A stretch of DNA of 64,000 nt, taken from Bacteroidota bacterium. Lineage in GTDB: Bacteria > Bacteroidota > Bacteroidia > Flavobacteriales_D > Sanyastnellaceae. The DNA lies in the NCBI GenBank assembly GCA_027619225.1, contig JAQCFW010000001.1, forward strand, positions 118,135 through 182,134. The letters run 5' to 3'. The position numbers were made by a program, and so were the translations under genes. The notes beneath the pieces were generated by a model. It worked only from the letters and a program-made list of their open reading frames with translations. It was not told the DNA's origin and did not search any database. Positions 18,056-25,668 of the stretch are shown here, one piece after another (the stretch's first letter is position 1; each line of letters begins with the position of its first letter).

Positions 18056-18871
18056 GTGCGCACGTTAATACAGCTTATTATCCGCAATCACCGTTTGGTG
18101 TTATTTGTGCTACTCGAAATTATTGCTTTAAGTTGGCTTGCTTCTACGCATGCTCATCCTCGAGGAAGTTTAGCTAAAATCGGTATGGAAATATCTACGA
18201 GTTGGACTGGTGCCGTGGGTAGATTAATCGATTACAAAAACTTAAAAGAAAACAACTCAAGTTTATTAATTGATAACGCTCGATTAAGGACAGAAAACAT
18301 GAGCTACAGGAATCTTTCTACCTCAGGCAGGCTATTTAATTCTGGGGATTCATGGACAAGCACCCCCGCAGAGATTATCCGATACTCGACCTCTTTTAAA
18401 AACAACGTTTTGGTCGCTAATCAAGGTTCATTAGCTGGATTACAACCCGGGATGGGGATGTTAGAAAATGGTGTTCTAGCAGGCTTTATCACAGAGGTCT
18501 CCGCAAATCATTCTTTGGTTCTTCCTGTTATTCACCTTTCTACAACTTGGAGCGTTAGACTTGGTTACGGTGGCGCGATTGGCATTTTAACTTGGTCTGG
18601 AGAGAGTATCGAGTATGCTACTCTTACGGATATTCCTCTTTCAGAACACATTCTACCTGGCGACTCCGTGATTACCTCTGGATTCCAAGGCACTTTCCCA
18701 AGCGGAATACTGGTAGGTAAAGTTGAGGAATTGATTGTAACCAAAGCCGATGAATTTCAATCTGTGACAATAAAACTCTCGGCCGACTATAAGAGAATTC
18801 ACTATGTAGAATTTTTGAGTAAAGCGGGTACTTTAGAAATAGATTCGTTACTATCCACGTCATCACGATGA
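18056..18871 (+). CDS. mreC: Rod shape-determining protein MreC
   Basis: Bitopic periplasmic scaffold of the elongasome that activates PBP2-RodA. The 271 residues have one N-terminal membrane helix (about 14-32), a short coiled coil (about 60-85) and the beta-domain with NNVLVANQGSLAGLQPGMG and PGDSVITSGFQGTFPSGILVGKV, which are MreC hallmarks. The start is GTG at 18056, since the ATG at 18045 is in another frame. Its stop overlaps the mreD start (ATGA), implying translational coupling. Confidence 0.94.
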   Translation: MRTLIQLIIRNHRLVLFVLLEIIALSWLASTHAHPRGSLAKIGMEISTSWTGAVGRLIDYKNLKENNSSLLIDNARLRTENMSYRNLSTSGRLFNSGDSWTSTPAEIIRYSTSFKNNVLVANQGSLAGLQPGMGMLENGVLAGFITEVSANHSLVLPVIHLSTTWSVRLGYGGAIGILTWSGESIEYATLTDIPLSEHILPGDSVITSGFQGTFPSGILVGKVEELIVTKADEFQSVTIKLSADYKRIHYVEFLSKAGTLEIDSLLSTSSR

Positions 18872-19413
18872 ACTCTCTGATTCGATCTATTGGAATTTTG
18901 ATTCTCACTTGTTTGCTGCAGGTGTTGATTTTTAGATATGCAATTTTCGCTGGCGGATGGGTTGTTATTTGTTTCCATATTTATGGGTTAATTCTGCTTC
19001 CTTTCGAGCTTTCAAAAACAAGCTATATTCTTATAGGAGCTGTTGTAGGCGCCCTCATAGACGTGGTGTTGCTCACTGGAGGACTTCATATGGCTGCAGG
19101 TGTATTCACCTGTTTTATGGCTCCTTGGCTGACAACTTTTATTGCTCCCAGAGAGGGATTTACCAGAGAACACTCGATAAGTGTCCTTCACGATGGCTGG
19201 GGGAGATTCTTGGTACTAAGTTCTCTTATATCCTTCACATATATGTTCAGCTTATTTGCGATCGAAGGGTGGAAATGGTCTTTGCTGCCAAACGCAATAG
19301 GAAAGGGAATTGCTTCAACGATATTGAATGTGATCCTATTCGCTATAGTTCAAGGGTTGTTTGGGCCTAAACCTAAGAGTAACTCAAACAAAACTAGCAC
19401 CTACCACTGGTAA
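18868..19413 (+). CDS. mreD: Rod shape-determining protein MreD
   Basis: Small polytopic membrane component of the elongasome, 181 residues with about five or six hydrophobic helices. Sequence conservation in this family is low. The call rests on size, topology, the LIFRYAIFAGG and ALIDVVLLTGGLHMAAGVF segments, and its position between mreC and mrdA, overlapping mreC by 4 bases and mrdA by 1 base (TAATG). Confidence 0.9.
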   Translation: MNSLIRSIGILILTCLLQVLIFRYAIFAGGWVVICFHIYGLILLPFELSKTSYILIGAVVGALIDVVLLTGGLHMAAGVFTCFMAPWLTTFIAPREGFTREHSISVLHDGWGRFLVLSSLISFTYMFSLFAIEGWKWSLLPNAIGKGIASTILNVILFAIVQGLFGPKPKSNSNKTSTYHW

Positions 19414-21212
19414 TGTCCAATCATCATCTGAAAAATAGAAGTTTTGTTTTCGGGGGACTTATTATTGTCATTTCCACGATTTTTATTTCTCGATTAGCTC
19501 ACATTCAACTTGTTAGTTCTGACTGGTCTAACTATGCTGGTCGACTAACTGAAGAGCGTGAGACTCTTGACCCGATGAGGGGTCAGTTCTTGGATAGGAA
19601 TGGAAAACTCTTAGTAGCAAATATCGCGAGTTACGATTTGCTTTTTACTCCAAGAAGATCTAAGAATCTAGACACATTAAAGCTTGCTAACTTGTTAGGA
19701 TTGAACCTTTCTGAACTCGTAAAAAGGCTTGATAAAGCTGCTGCGTATTCGCGATATGTTCCCTCTGTGATCGAAAAGCAACTCACAGCAATAGAGTTTG
19801 CACGAATCTCGAAGCAGCTTATGGAGTACCCTGAGATTAAGTATAAGACTCAGTCTATTAGGTCGAACATAGCTGGGGTTGCTGGCCATTTGATTGGAGA
19901 GTATAGGGAGGTTGATCGTGATGATTTACAAAACGATAAATTTTATCACCTTGGCGATTATAAGGGTAAATCAGGTTTAGAAGCAAAGTACGAAAAGCCC
20001 TTGAGAGGCGAGCCTGGAGCAAGATATCACATCGTAGATGTCAGAAATAATGTTCGCAAGACATTAGACGAACTAGACACTATGCCTCACCCAGGCAAAG
20101 ACATCACATTAACTATTGATGTTGCATTGCAAGCGTACGCAGAAAAATTATTAAATGGCAAAAGGGGCAGCGTTGTAGCTATAGAGCCAGAGACAGGTGA
20201 GGTTCTTGCTCTTGTGTCTTCTCCATTTTACGATGCGAATAGTTTAACAGGAAAAAGACGCGGACTCGTATATGACAGCCTCAGAAAGCACAACTGGAAA
20301 CCTCTTTACAATAGGGCTTTAAGAGGAACATACCGTCCTGGTTCAATTTTCAAAATGGTGCAAGGTTTAGTCGCTTTAGATGAAGAGGTAATCTCTACAA
20401 AAACAATTATAAATTGTGACCGATCGATCATCGGATGTCACGGACCACACTCAGCTGATGATTTCACTCAGGCAATTACGCACTCTTGCAATCCTTATTT
20501 CTATGAAGTAATGAGAAGGGTGGTGCAAAGAAATCGTGATGAAAACCCGTTAATTGATGCATCGATGGGCTTAGAAAACTGGAACAAGAGGATAAAAGAG
20601 TTTGGGTTTGGGACTACACTTGGAGGGCACATCCCTGGCACAAGAGCTGGGTCAATTCCCAATTCCCCTTATTATGACAATATTTATGGGAAAAATCATT
20701 GGGGGTTTAGGACGATCTTTTCAATAGCTATTGGAGAAGGGGAGTTGCTTACAACGCCTTTACAAATGGCAAATCTCGCAGCTATTATAGCGAATCGCGG
20801 GTATTTTAGAGAACCTCATTCCATTAGAGATGTTGGGGGAAGGGGGAAGCCTTTGGGATTAGATTCTATGCATGAAATGAGTGTTGACGTTAAACATTTT
20901 GAATCCGTTATTGACGCCATGCAAAATGTAATTGAAGATGTGCACGGAACAGCTTCAAGGGCGAAAGTGGAGGGCATTACAATTTGTGGGAAAACGGGGA
21001 CAGTAGAAAATGGTGAGCTTGAGGATCACAGTGTCTTTATTGCTTTTGCGCCGAGGGAAAACCCTCAAATTGCGCTTAGCGTATATGTCGAGCATGCTGG
21101 AGCAGGCGGGTCTTGGGCAGCTCCGATTGCAGGGTTGCTGATTGAAAAATATTTAACCGATTCTGTAAAATATACTGCCAGAGAGAATCGAATAATAGAA
21201 TTTCAGCCATGA
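19413..21212 (+). CDS. mrdA: Penicillin-binding protein 2 (MrdA)
   Basis: Elongasome peptidoglycan transpeptidase paired with RodA. The 599 residues show one N-terminal membrane helix (about 11-28), a PBP dimer/pedestal region (about 50-220) and the transpeptidase domain with S311-IF-K314 (SxxK), S358-C-N360 (SxN) and K527-T-G. All three active-site motifs are intact. It overlaps mreD by 1 base and rodA by 4 bases, consistent with coupled synthesis of the elongasome set. Confidence 0.96.
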   Translation: MSNHHLKNRSFVFGGLIIVISTIFISRLAHIQLVSSDWSNYAGRLTEERETLDPMRGQFLDRNGKLLVANIASYDLLFTPRRSKNLDTLKLANLLGLNLSELVKRLDKAAAYSRYVPSVIEKQLTAIEFARISKQLMEYPEIKYKTQSIRSNIAGVAGHLIGEYREVDRDDLQNDKFYHLGDYKGKSGLEAKYEKPLRGEPGARYHIVDVRNNVRKTLDELDTMPHPGKDITLTIDVALQAYAEKLLNGKRGSVVAIEPETGEVLALVSSPFYDANSLTGKRRGLVYDSLRKHNWKPLYNRALRGTYRPGSIFKMVQGLVALDEEVISTKTIINCDRSIIGCHGPHSADDFTQAITHSCNPYFYEVMRRVVQRNRDENPLIDASMGLENWNKRIKEFGFGTTLGGHIPGTRAGSIPNSPYYDNIYGKNHWGFRTIFSIAIGEGELLTTPLQMANLAAIIANRGYFREPHSIRDVGGRGKPLGLDSMHEMSVDVKHFESVIDAMQNVIEDVHGTASRAKVEGITICGKTGTVENGELEDHSVFIAFAPRENPQIALSVYVEHAGAGGSWAAPIAGLLIEKYLTDSVKYTARENRIIEFQP

Positions 21213-22534
21213 CACGTCGAGAATCATCTATAAGACGCAACATCGATTGGATCACCATTTCTCTTGTGGCTGTGCTTATGTTCTTCGGGTGGATTAATAT
21301 CCTAAGTGCAACTTCGAACATAGAGCTTCTCAATTGGTTAGATTGGAGCGGAAAGGGCGGGAAACAACTTATGTGGATCACGATATGTTTCGTACTGGGG
21401 TTTTTTATAATAAATATTGAGAGTGAGTTCTTTATTCGAACATCTGTCATTCAATATATCCTCACCCTTTTATTACTCATCGCAGTATTAATTATAGGAA
21501 AGAAAATTGGGGGAGCTCGGTCTTGGTTCGACTTTGGAGGGTTCAGTTTGCAACCCAGTGAATTTGCTAAACCTACAACTGCTTTGATACTCGCTTGGTA
21601 TCTTTCTAGAGACGCCACGAAATGGAGAAGTATAAAAGTTCGCCTTATTTCATTGTTACTAATCGCTATACCAACTGGACTTATTCTGCTACAACCTGAT
21701 GCAGGCACCGTGCTTGTTTTTTCTGGATTTATCTTCGTTCTTTATCGAGAAGGCTTGAGTGGAAATGTCCTAATTGTAGGGTTTACTGTTCTGTTACTCT
21801 CTATTGCAACGATTCTTCTAGGTGTCACTTCATTCCACTACCCCTATTTCGGAGTTAAGTCTGGAATAGGTCTGTTTTGGATTTTGTGGTTAGTCGTAGG
21901 GGCGTTAGTCATTTACTTATTAAAGGAACTATCACTGCCTCGAAGAAGGAAGCGGGTTGCTGTTTGGAGTGTCATCAGTTTATTTGCTGGCCTTATGATG
22001 TCTGTCGGCCTTCATACCGGAATGGAAAAGATGCTTAAGCCGCACCAAAAGGAGCGCATACATGTTCTTTTCGGAATAGATGTGAACAACCCCGATGCGG
22101 ATTATAACATACGGCATGCTAAAGCAGCTATAGGCAGTGGAGGGCTGACGGGCAAGGGATGGATGCATGGACCTATGACTGCCTATAGTTTCGTTCCGGA
22201 GCAAGAAACGGACTTTATCTTCTGTACCGTTGGAGAAGAATGGGGGTTTTTAGGAAGTGCCTTTGTGATTTTTTTATTTACTTTTCTATTACTTAGAATC
22301 TTAATCATTGCAGAACGCCAACGGTCCAAGTTTACACGCATATACGCCTATGGAGTAGCGAGTATTTTGTTTATGCACCTTTTAGTAAATGTTGGGATGG
22401 TGCTTGGATTAGCTCCTGTAATAGGAATACCCCTTCCATTTTTCAGCTATGGAGGTTCCTCACTTCTGGGTTTTACATTTCTCATCACTGTTTTAATTAG
22501 ACTGGATAGTGAGAGATTAAGCGTGCTAAGATGA
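21209..22534 (+). CDS. rodA: Rod shape-determining protein RodA (SEDS glycosyltransferase)
   Basis: SEDS-family peptidoglycan polymerase working with PBP2. The 441 residues carry about ten membrane helices. The QPSEFAKPTTALILAWYLSR segment, LLQPDAGTV (with the catalytic Asp), the FVPEQETDFIFCTVGEEWGFLG loop, and GIPLPFFSYGGSSLL near the C-terminus are SEDS signatures. The region of helices 6-7 is longer than in E. coli RodA, as is usual in Bacteroidota. Last gene of the mre operon, followed by the 216-base leader of the cysteine operon. Confidence 0.96.
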   Translation: MTRRESSIRRNIDWITISLVAVLMFFGWINILSATSNIELLNWLDWSGKGGKQLMWITICFVLGFFIINIESEFFIRTSVIQYILTLLLLIAVLIIGKKIGGARSWFDFGGFSLQPSEFAKPTTALILAWYLSRDATKWRSIKVRLISLLLIAIPTGLILLQPDAGTVLVFSGFIFVLYREGLSGNVLIVGFTVLLLSIATILLGVTSFHYPYFGVKSGIGLFWILWLVVGALVIYLLKELSLPRRRKRVAVWSVISLFAGLMMSVGLHTGMEKMLKPHQKERIHVLFGIDVNNPDADYNIRHAKAAIGSGGLTGKGWMHGPMTAYSFVPEQETDFIFCTVGEEWGFLGSAFVIFLFTFLLLRILIIAERQRSKFTRIYAYGVASILFMHLLVNVGMVLGLAPVIGIPLPFFSYGGSSLLGFTFLITVLIRLDSERLSVLR

Positions 22535-22554
22535 TCTCTTAACGAGGTATTGTT

Positions 22555-22683
22555 ATGTTTTATCGATATTTTTTAGCAATTCGTTGGGGTTTTCAGAATT
22601 TTTTCACTATATTTGTTATAATGCTATTCACACTAAATACATGTTGTTGTTGTTGTCCACTTAAAAGAGGCAGCCTAATATGA
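22555..22683 (+). CDS. Polycysteine leader peptide ORF (42 or 20 codons)
   Basis: A tiny ORF in the rodA-cysM gap. Read from the ATG at 22555 it encodes 42 residues. Read from the in-frame ATG at 22621 it encodes 20: MLFTLNTCCCCCPLKRGSLI, stop TGA at 22681-22683. Five consecutive TGT cysteine codons occupy 22642-22656. The inner ATG at 22621 is preferred because a perfect TATATTTG promoter box ends 5 bases before it, predicting a leaderless message; the longer form could be made from transcripts running through from rodA. The peptide is not expected to act itself: ribosome pausing at the Cys codons would gate the terminator downstream. The next genes make cysteine, which fits this role. I found no other reason for five Cys in a row. 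Confidence 0.8.
   Translation: MFYRYFLAIRWGFQNFFTIFVIMLFTLNTCCCCCPLKRGSLI
22584..22615 (+). promoter_or_regulatory. Cysteine operon promoter (TTG-N21-TATATTTG)
   Basis: TTG at 22584-22586, 21 bases, then TATATTTG at 22608-22615, a full match to the Bacteroidota consensus. The start of transcription would fall about 22620-22623, on the ATG at 22621. A TATAAT string at 22617-22622 overlaps but has no matching -35 and is not the usual form in this phylum. Confidence 0.6.
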
Positions 22684-22728
22684 ATACGTGATAGATCTAA
22701 AATAGAATCGTAATCTTTTAAAGCCTCT
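22661..22728 (+). promoter_or_regulatory. Antiterminator pairing of the Cys attenuator
   Basis: AGAGGC at 22666-22671, inside the leader ORF 10 bases after the Cys codons, is the exact complement of GCCTCT at 22723-22728, the core of the terminator's left arm. Next to it TTAAAAGA (22661-22668) is the exact complement of TCTTTTAA (22714-22721). The first pairing excludes the terminator. A ribosome stalled at the Cys codons leaves 22666-22671 free, giving read-through. A ribosome that reaches the stop at 22681 covers it, giving termination. Confidence 0.7.
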
Positions 22729-22750
22729 GATAACATCAGGGGCTTTTTTT
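22720..22750 (+). terminator. Attenuator terminator before cysM
   Basis: An 11-bp stem (22720-22730 with 22736-22746; one G-U pair at 22726/22740) with a 5-base TAACA loop. Its right arm runs into a T-run that spans 22744-22750. It is a textbook intrinsic terminator. The T-run touches the first codon of cysM at 22751, so terminated transcripts would stop just before the gene. It may also end read-through from the mre operon. Confidence 0.88.
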
Positions 22751-23692
22751 ATGCAAAATAATATGACTGTTCCAACAATTAATCCTATGCTACAAGCTCT
22801 TGAAGAATTAAGGTGGCATATCGGCAATTGCCCAATGCATCATTTGGCAAACCTTTCTCCCAAGCCTGGAGTAGAAATTCACGTAAAGCTTGAGTGGCAA
22901 CAGTTCGGTGGATCTGTGAAGGCAAGACCTGCCTTTAATATCATCCATGACGCTGTCGTTTCTGGAGCTTTACGAGGAAGGAGCCTCCTGGACGCAACTT
23001 CTGGAAATACAGGAATAGCATACGCTATTTTTTCTGCCGCAGCAGGCATACCAGTGACTCTTTTTATACCAGAGAATGCATCGAAGGAAAGGAAGCATAT
23101 ACTTAGAGCTCTTGGTGTGGATCTCAGATTGACCAGTCCATTAGAAGGAACGGATGGAGCTCAGGCAGAAGCGCGTGAATTAGCTATGAAAAGCCCTGAA
23201 AAATTTTGCTATGTAGACCAATACGGGAATGAGGCAAATTGGAAAGCACATTACTATGGAACGGGACTAGAAGTTTGGCATGAAACCGCGGGAAGAATAA
23301 CACACTTCATAGCTGGCCTTGGTACCACAGGGACTTTTATGGGAACTGGCCGCAGACTTAAGGAATTAAATCCCGATGTGAGGCTAGTGGCGCTTCAACC
23401 AGAAACAGCACTACACGGATTGGAGGGATGGAAGCACCTTGAAACAGCACGGGTACCCGAAATATATGATGCAGGTGTGCCGGACGAAATGAGATTCGTA
23501 AGCACCGAGGAAAGCTACGCTATGATGCGACGAGCTGCCCGAGAAGAGGGACTTATTTTAAGTCCTTCAGGAGCTGCTAATCTCGCTGGAGCAGTTAAAC
23601 TAGCTGAGGAAATTGAAGAAGGGGTTGTCGTTACAATTCTTGCAGATGACGCAACTAAATACAGCGAAGTGATAAATTCAGTATTAAGATGA
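22751..23692 (+). CDS. cysM: CysM-like cysteine synthase (CysO-thiocarboxylate type)
   Basis: PLP enzyme of the fold-type II beta-replacement family, 313 residues. PLP lysine K57 sits in FGGSVKAR and the phosphate/substrate loop TSGNTG is at 83-88. AGLGTTGTFMGTGR and DQYGNEANWKAHYYGTG closely resemble mycobacterial CysM, which joins an activated serine to the thiocarboxylate of CysO rather than to free sulfide. The mec-cysO-moeZ neighbours support that role. The start could be the ATG at 22751, directly after the terminator U-run, or the ATG at 22763; neither has a Shine-Dalgarno. It overlaps mec by 4 bases. Whether it uses O-acetyl- or O-phosphoserine cannot be told. Confidence 0.88.
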   Translation: MQNNMTVPTINPMLQALEELRWHIGNCPMHHLANLSPKPGVEIHVKLEWQQFGGSVKARPAFNIIHDAVVSGALRGRSLLDATSGNTGIAYAIFSAAAGIPVTLFIPENASKERKHILRALGVDLRLTSPLEGTDGAQAEARELAMKSPEKFCYVDQYGNEANWKAHYYGTGLEVWHETAGRITHFIAGLGTTGTFMGTGRRLKELNPDVRLVALQPETALHGLEGWKHLETARVPEIYDAGVPDEMRFVSTEESYAMMRRAAREEGLILSPSGAANLAGAVKLAEEIEEGVVVTILADDATKYSEVINSVLR

Positions 23693-24117
23693 GTCATCAA
23701 TTTTTACACCTCGATGTGAATGAGGAATCTATGGTTGAGATGAAAGCACATGGAGAAGATGCATTTCCTAACGAGTGCTGCGGATTCTTCTATGGCGAGG
23801 AGAAGGATGATGTGAGATGGGTGACTCTTGCAAAGCGTATTAAAAATGTGAAAGAGGGTGACAGAAGACGCAGGTTCGAAATATCCGGAAAAGACTACCT
23901 CGGTGCCGAGAGATTTGCCACACAGGAAGGACTGACTCTCCTAGGAATCTATCACAGTCATCCATTACATCCCGCCATTCCAAGCAAGCATGATCTTGAA
24001 GTAGCCATGCCTTGGTTTAGTTACATCATCGTGAGCGTGGAACCTTCAGGGGTCAATCACGTGAGGTCTTGGCAATTAAACGAATTAAGAGAATTTGAGG
24101 AAGAAATAATAAAATAG
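23689..24117 (+). CDS. mec: Mec-type JAMM/MPN metalloprotease
   Basis: Zinc isopeptidase-like enzyme that in the CysO pathway releases cysteine from the CysO-Cys adduct. The 142 residues hold a complete JAMM motif: E29 in FPNECCGF, then H89-S-H91-P with S99 and D102. It overlaps cysM by 4 bases (ATGA). Because the carrier encoded next ends in GG-Ser-Lys, this protease may also trim those two residues to expose the diglycine, as related JAMM enzymes do for some sulfur carriers; that second role is inference. Confidence 0.9.
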   Translation: MSHQFLHLDVNEESMVEMKAHGEDAFPNECCGFFYGEEKDDVRWVTLAKRIKNVKEGDRRRRFEISGKDYLGAERFATQEGLTLLGIYHSHPLHPAIPSKHDLEVAMPWFSYIIVSVEPSGVNHVRSWQLNELREFEEEIIK

Positions 24118-24202
24118 GAAAATCAACAAAAGTTTAAAAAAGTGACGATAAAAGTCAAAAAATCACTATAAATCGTATAAAAAACACCAAATAACATAAA
24201 AA

Positions 24203-24481
24203 ATGGCAACTTTAATAATTCCCACACCACTCAGAAAATTCACAAACGGAAATGCAGTATTTGAGGCATCTGCCACAAGCGTAAACGAGCTTTTACTCGC
24301 ACTATCTTCTGCAAACGCCGGAATTAAAAAGCATCTTTTTGATGATGCTGGAGAACTGAGAAGTTTCATTCGCGTTTATGTCGGCGATGAGGACATCAAC
24401 GAGCTAGATGGCGGCAACACTAAGATTGACGATGGCGACGAGGTTATTATAATTCCCGCTATCGCAGGAGGGTCTAAATAA
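24203..24481 (+). CDS. cysO: CysO-like sulfur carrier protein (ThiS/MoaD family)
   Basis: Small ubiquitin-fold sulfur carrier, 92 residues. It starts ATLIIPTPLRKFTNGNAVFE, has DVNEL-type spacing in DEDINELDGG and DDGDEVIIIPAIAGG typical of the MoaD/ThiS/CysO class, and ends AGGSK. Active carriers end in a free GG, which is adenylated and thiocarboxylated; here Ser91-Lys92 follow G89-G90. An 85-base A-rich gap separates it from mec and may favour high expression, sensible for a carrier consumed stoichiometrically. It sits 7 bases before moeZ, its likely activating enzyme. Confidence 0.9.
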   Translation: MATLIIPTPLRKFTNGNAVFEASATSVNELLLALSSANAGIKKHLFDDAGELRSFIRVYVGDEDINELDGGNTKIDDGDEVIIIPAIAGGSK

Positions 24482-24488
24482 ATTAAAC

Positions 24489-25658
24489 ATGTCGCATCAC
24501 AACATTACATTTTCAAAAGAAGAGTTAGAGAGATATAGTCGTCACCTGATTATTCCAGAGTTTAACATTGAAGGCCAAAAAAAGCTGAAAGCTTCCAGCG
24601 TTCTTGTCATAGGTTCAGGTGGGCTTGGTAGTCCATTACTTTTGTACTTAGCGGCGGCAGGTGTTGGACGTATAGGGATTGTAGATTTTGATACCGTCGA
24701 TGTATCTAACTTACAAAGGCAAGTGCTCTTTGGAATTCAAGACGTAGGAGTATCAAAAGCTGTGGCAGCAAGTAAGCGCCTCGCTTCTTTAAATCCACAT
24801 ATTTCAATCGAGGTCCACGATACTATGTTCACCGTTGAGAATGCCCGTAAGCTTGTTAAACAGTACGATGTAGTAGCAGATGGGACGGACAACTTCCCTA
24901 CACGTTACTTGGTTAACGACGCCTGTGTTCTTGAGGATAAGGTAAATGTCTACGCAAGTATATTCAGGTTTGAAGGCCAAGCTTCCGTCTTTAATGAGCT
25001 CCTGCCTGATGGCACACGTGGCCCTAACTACAGGGACCTTTTCCCTTCTCCACCACCACCAGGGCTTGTTCCTAGTTGTGCTGAAGGAGGAGTTATAGGA
25101 GTGCTTCCTGGAATCTTAGGGTCTATTCAAGCTCTCGAAGTTCTCAAGGTGATTTCAGGTATCGGGGATACCCTAAGTGGAAGACTCTTTTTATTCGACG
25201 CAACTGGATTCACTACACGAATCTTAAAAGTCCGGAAGAATAAAAACAACCCACTTAATGGTGAAAACCCAACCCAAACTGAGCTTATCAATTACGAGCA
25301 GTTCTGTGGGTTATCAGTGATCTCTGAGCAGCCTCGAGAGGTAGCAGAGATTAGCGTAAGTGAATTAGATAAGTGGCGAAAAGAAGGAGTGAGTCACCTC
25401 CTTATCGATGTTCGCGAACCCTACGAATACGGTATCGTTGAAATCGGAGGTGAGTTAATTCCACTTGCAACTGTACTTGAAAGCACAGACAGAATTCCTA
25501 AGGATATTCCAGTCGTTGTTCAGTGTAGATCCGGCGCAAGAAGCGCAAGTGCTATACGCGAACTCGAAGACACTCATGGCTACACTAACCTGGTGAATTT
25601 AACTGGGGGAATCTTAGGTTGGCAGGAGGAGATTGATTCCTCTTTGGCAAGATATTAA
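24489..25658 (+). CDS. moeZ: Adenylyltransferase/sulfurtransferase MoeZ-like
   Basis: Activates the carrier C-terminus as an adenylate and then transfers sulfur to it. The 389 residues contain a ThiF/MoeB E1-like domain (ATP loop GSGGLGSP at 42-49, RYSRH at 15-19, SCAEGG with C197) and a C-terminal rhodanese domain (about 285-389) with the active cysteine C346 in QCRSGARS. The CxxC zinc pairs of E. coli MoeB are absent, as in mycobacterial MoeZ, and the linker YEQFCGL is also MoeZ-like. Closes the operon cysM-mec-cysO-moeZ; convergent with odhB, 10 bases away. Confidence 0.92.
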   Translation: MSHHNITFSKEELERYSRHLIIPEFNIEGQKKLKASSVLVIGSGGLGSPLLLYLAAAGVGRIGIVDFDTVDVSNLQRQVLFGIQDVGVSKAVAASKRLASLNPHISIEVHDTMFTVENARKLVKQYDVVADGTDNFPTRYLVNDACVLEDKVNVYASIFRFEGQASVFNELLPDGTRGPNYRDLFPSPPPPGLVPSCAEGGVIGVLPGILGSIQALEVLKVISGIGDTLSGRLFLFDATGFTTRILKVRKNKNNPLNGENPTQTELINYEQFCGLSVISEQPREVAEISVSELDKWRKEGVSHLLIDVREPYEYGIVEIGGELIPLATVLESTDRIPKDIPVVVQCRSGARSASAIRELEDTHGYTNLVNLTGGILGWQEEIDSSLARY

Positions 25659-25668
25659 TAGCTGAAAA

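Noticed and set aside
22617..22622. TATAAT string as a sigma70-type -10 for the Cys leader
   Set aside because: No matching -35 is present, and the overlapping TTG-N21-TATATTTG fits the promoter type used in this phylum better.
22535..22750. The rodA-cysM gap as a plain terminator region of the mre operon
   Set aside because: It would not explain the five Cys codons, the promoter box 5 bases before the leader ATG, or the exact complement to the terminator arm inside the leader ORF; a dual role remains possible.
24138..24172. AGTGA/TCACT inverted repeat in the mec-cysO gap
   Set aside because: A short stem with a long A-rich loop; it does not resemble a terminator or known riboswitch.
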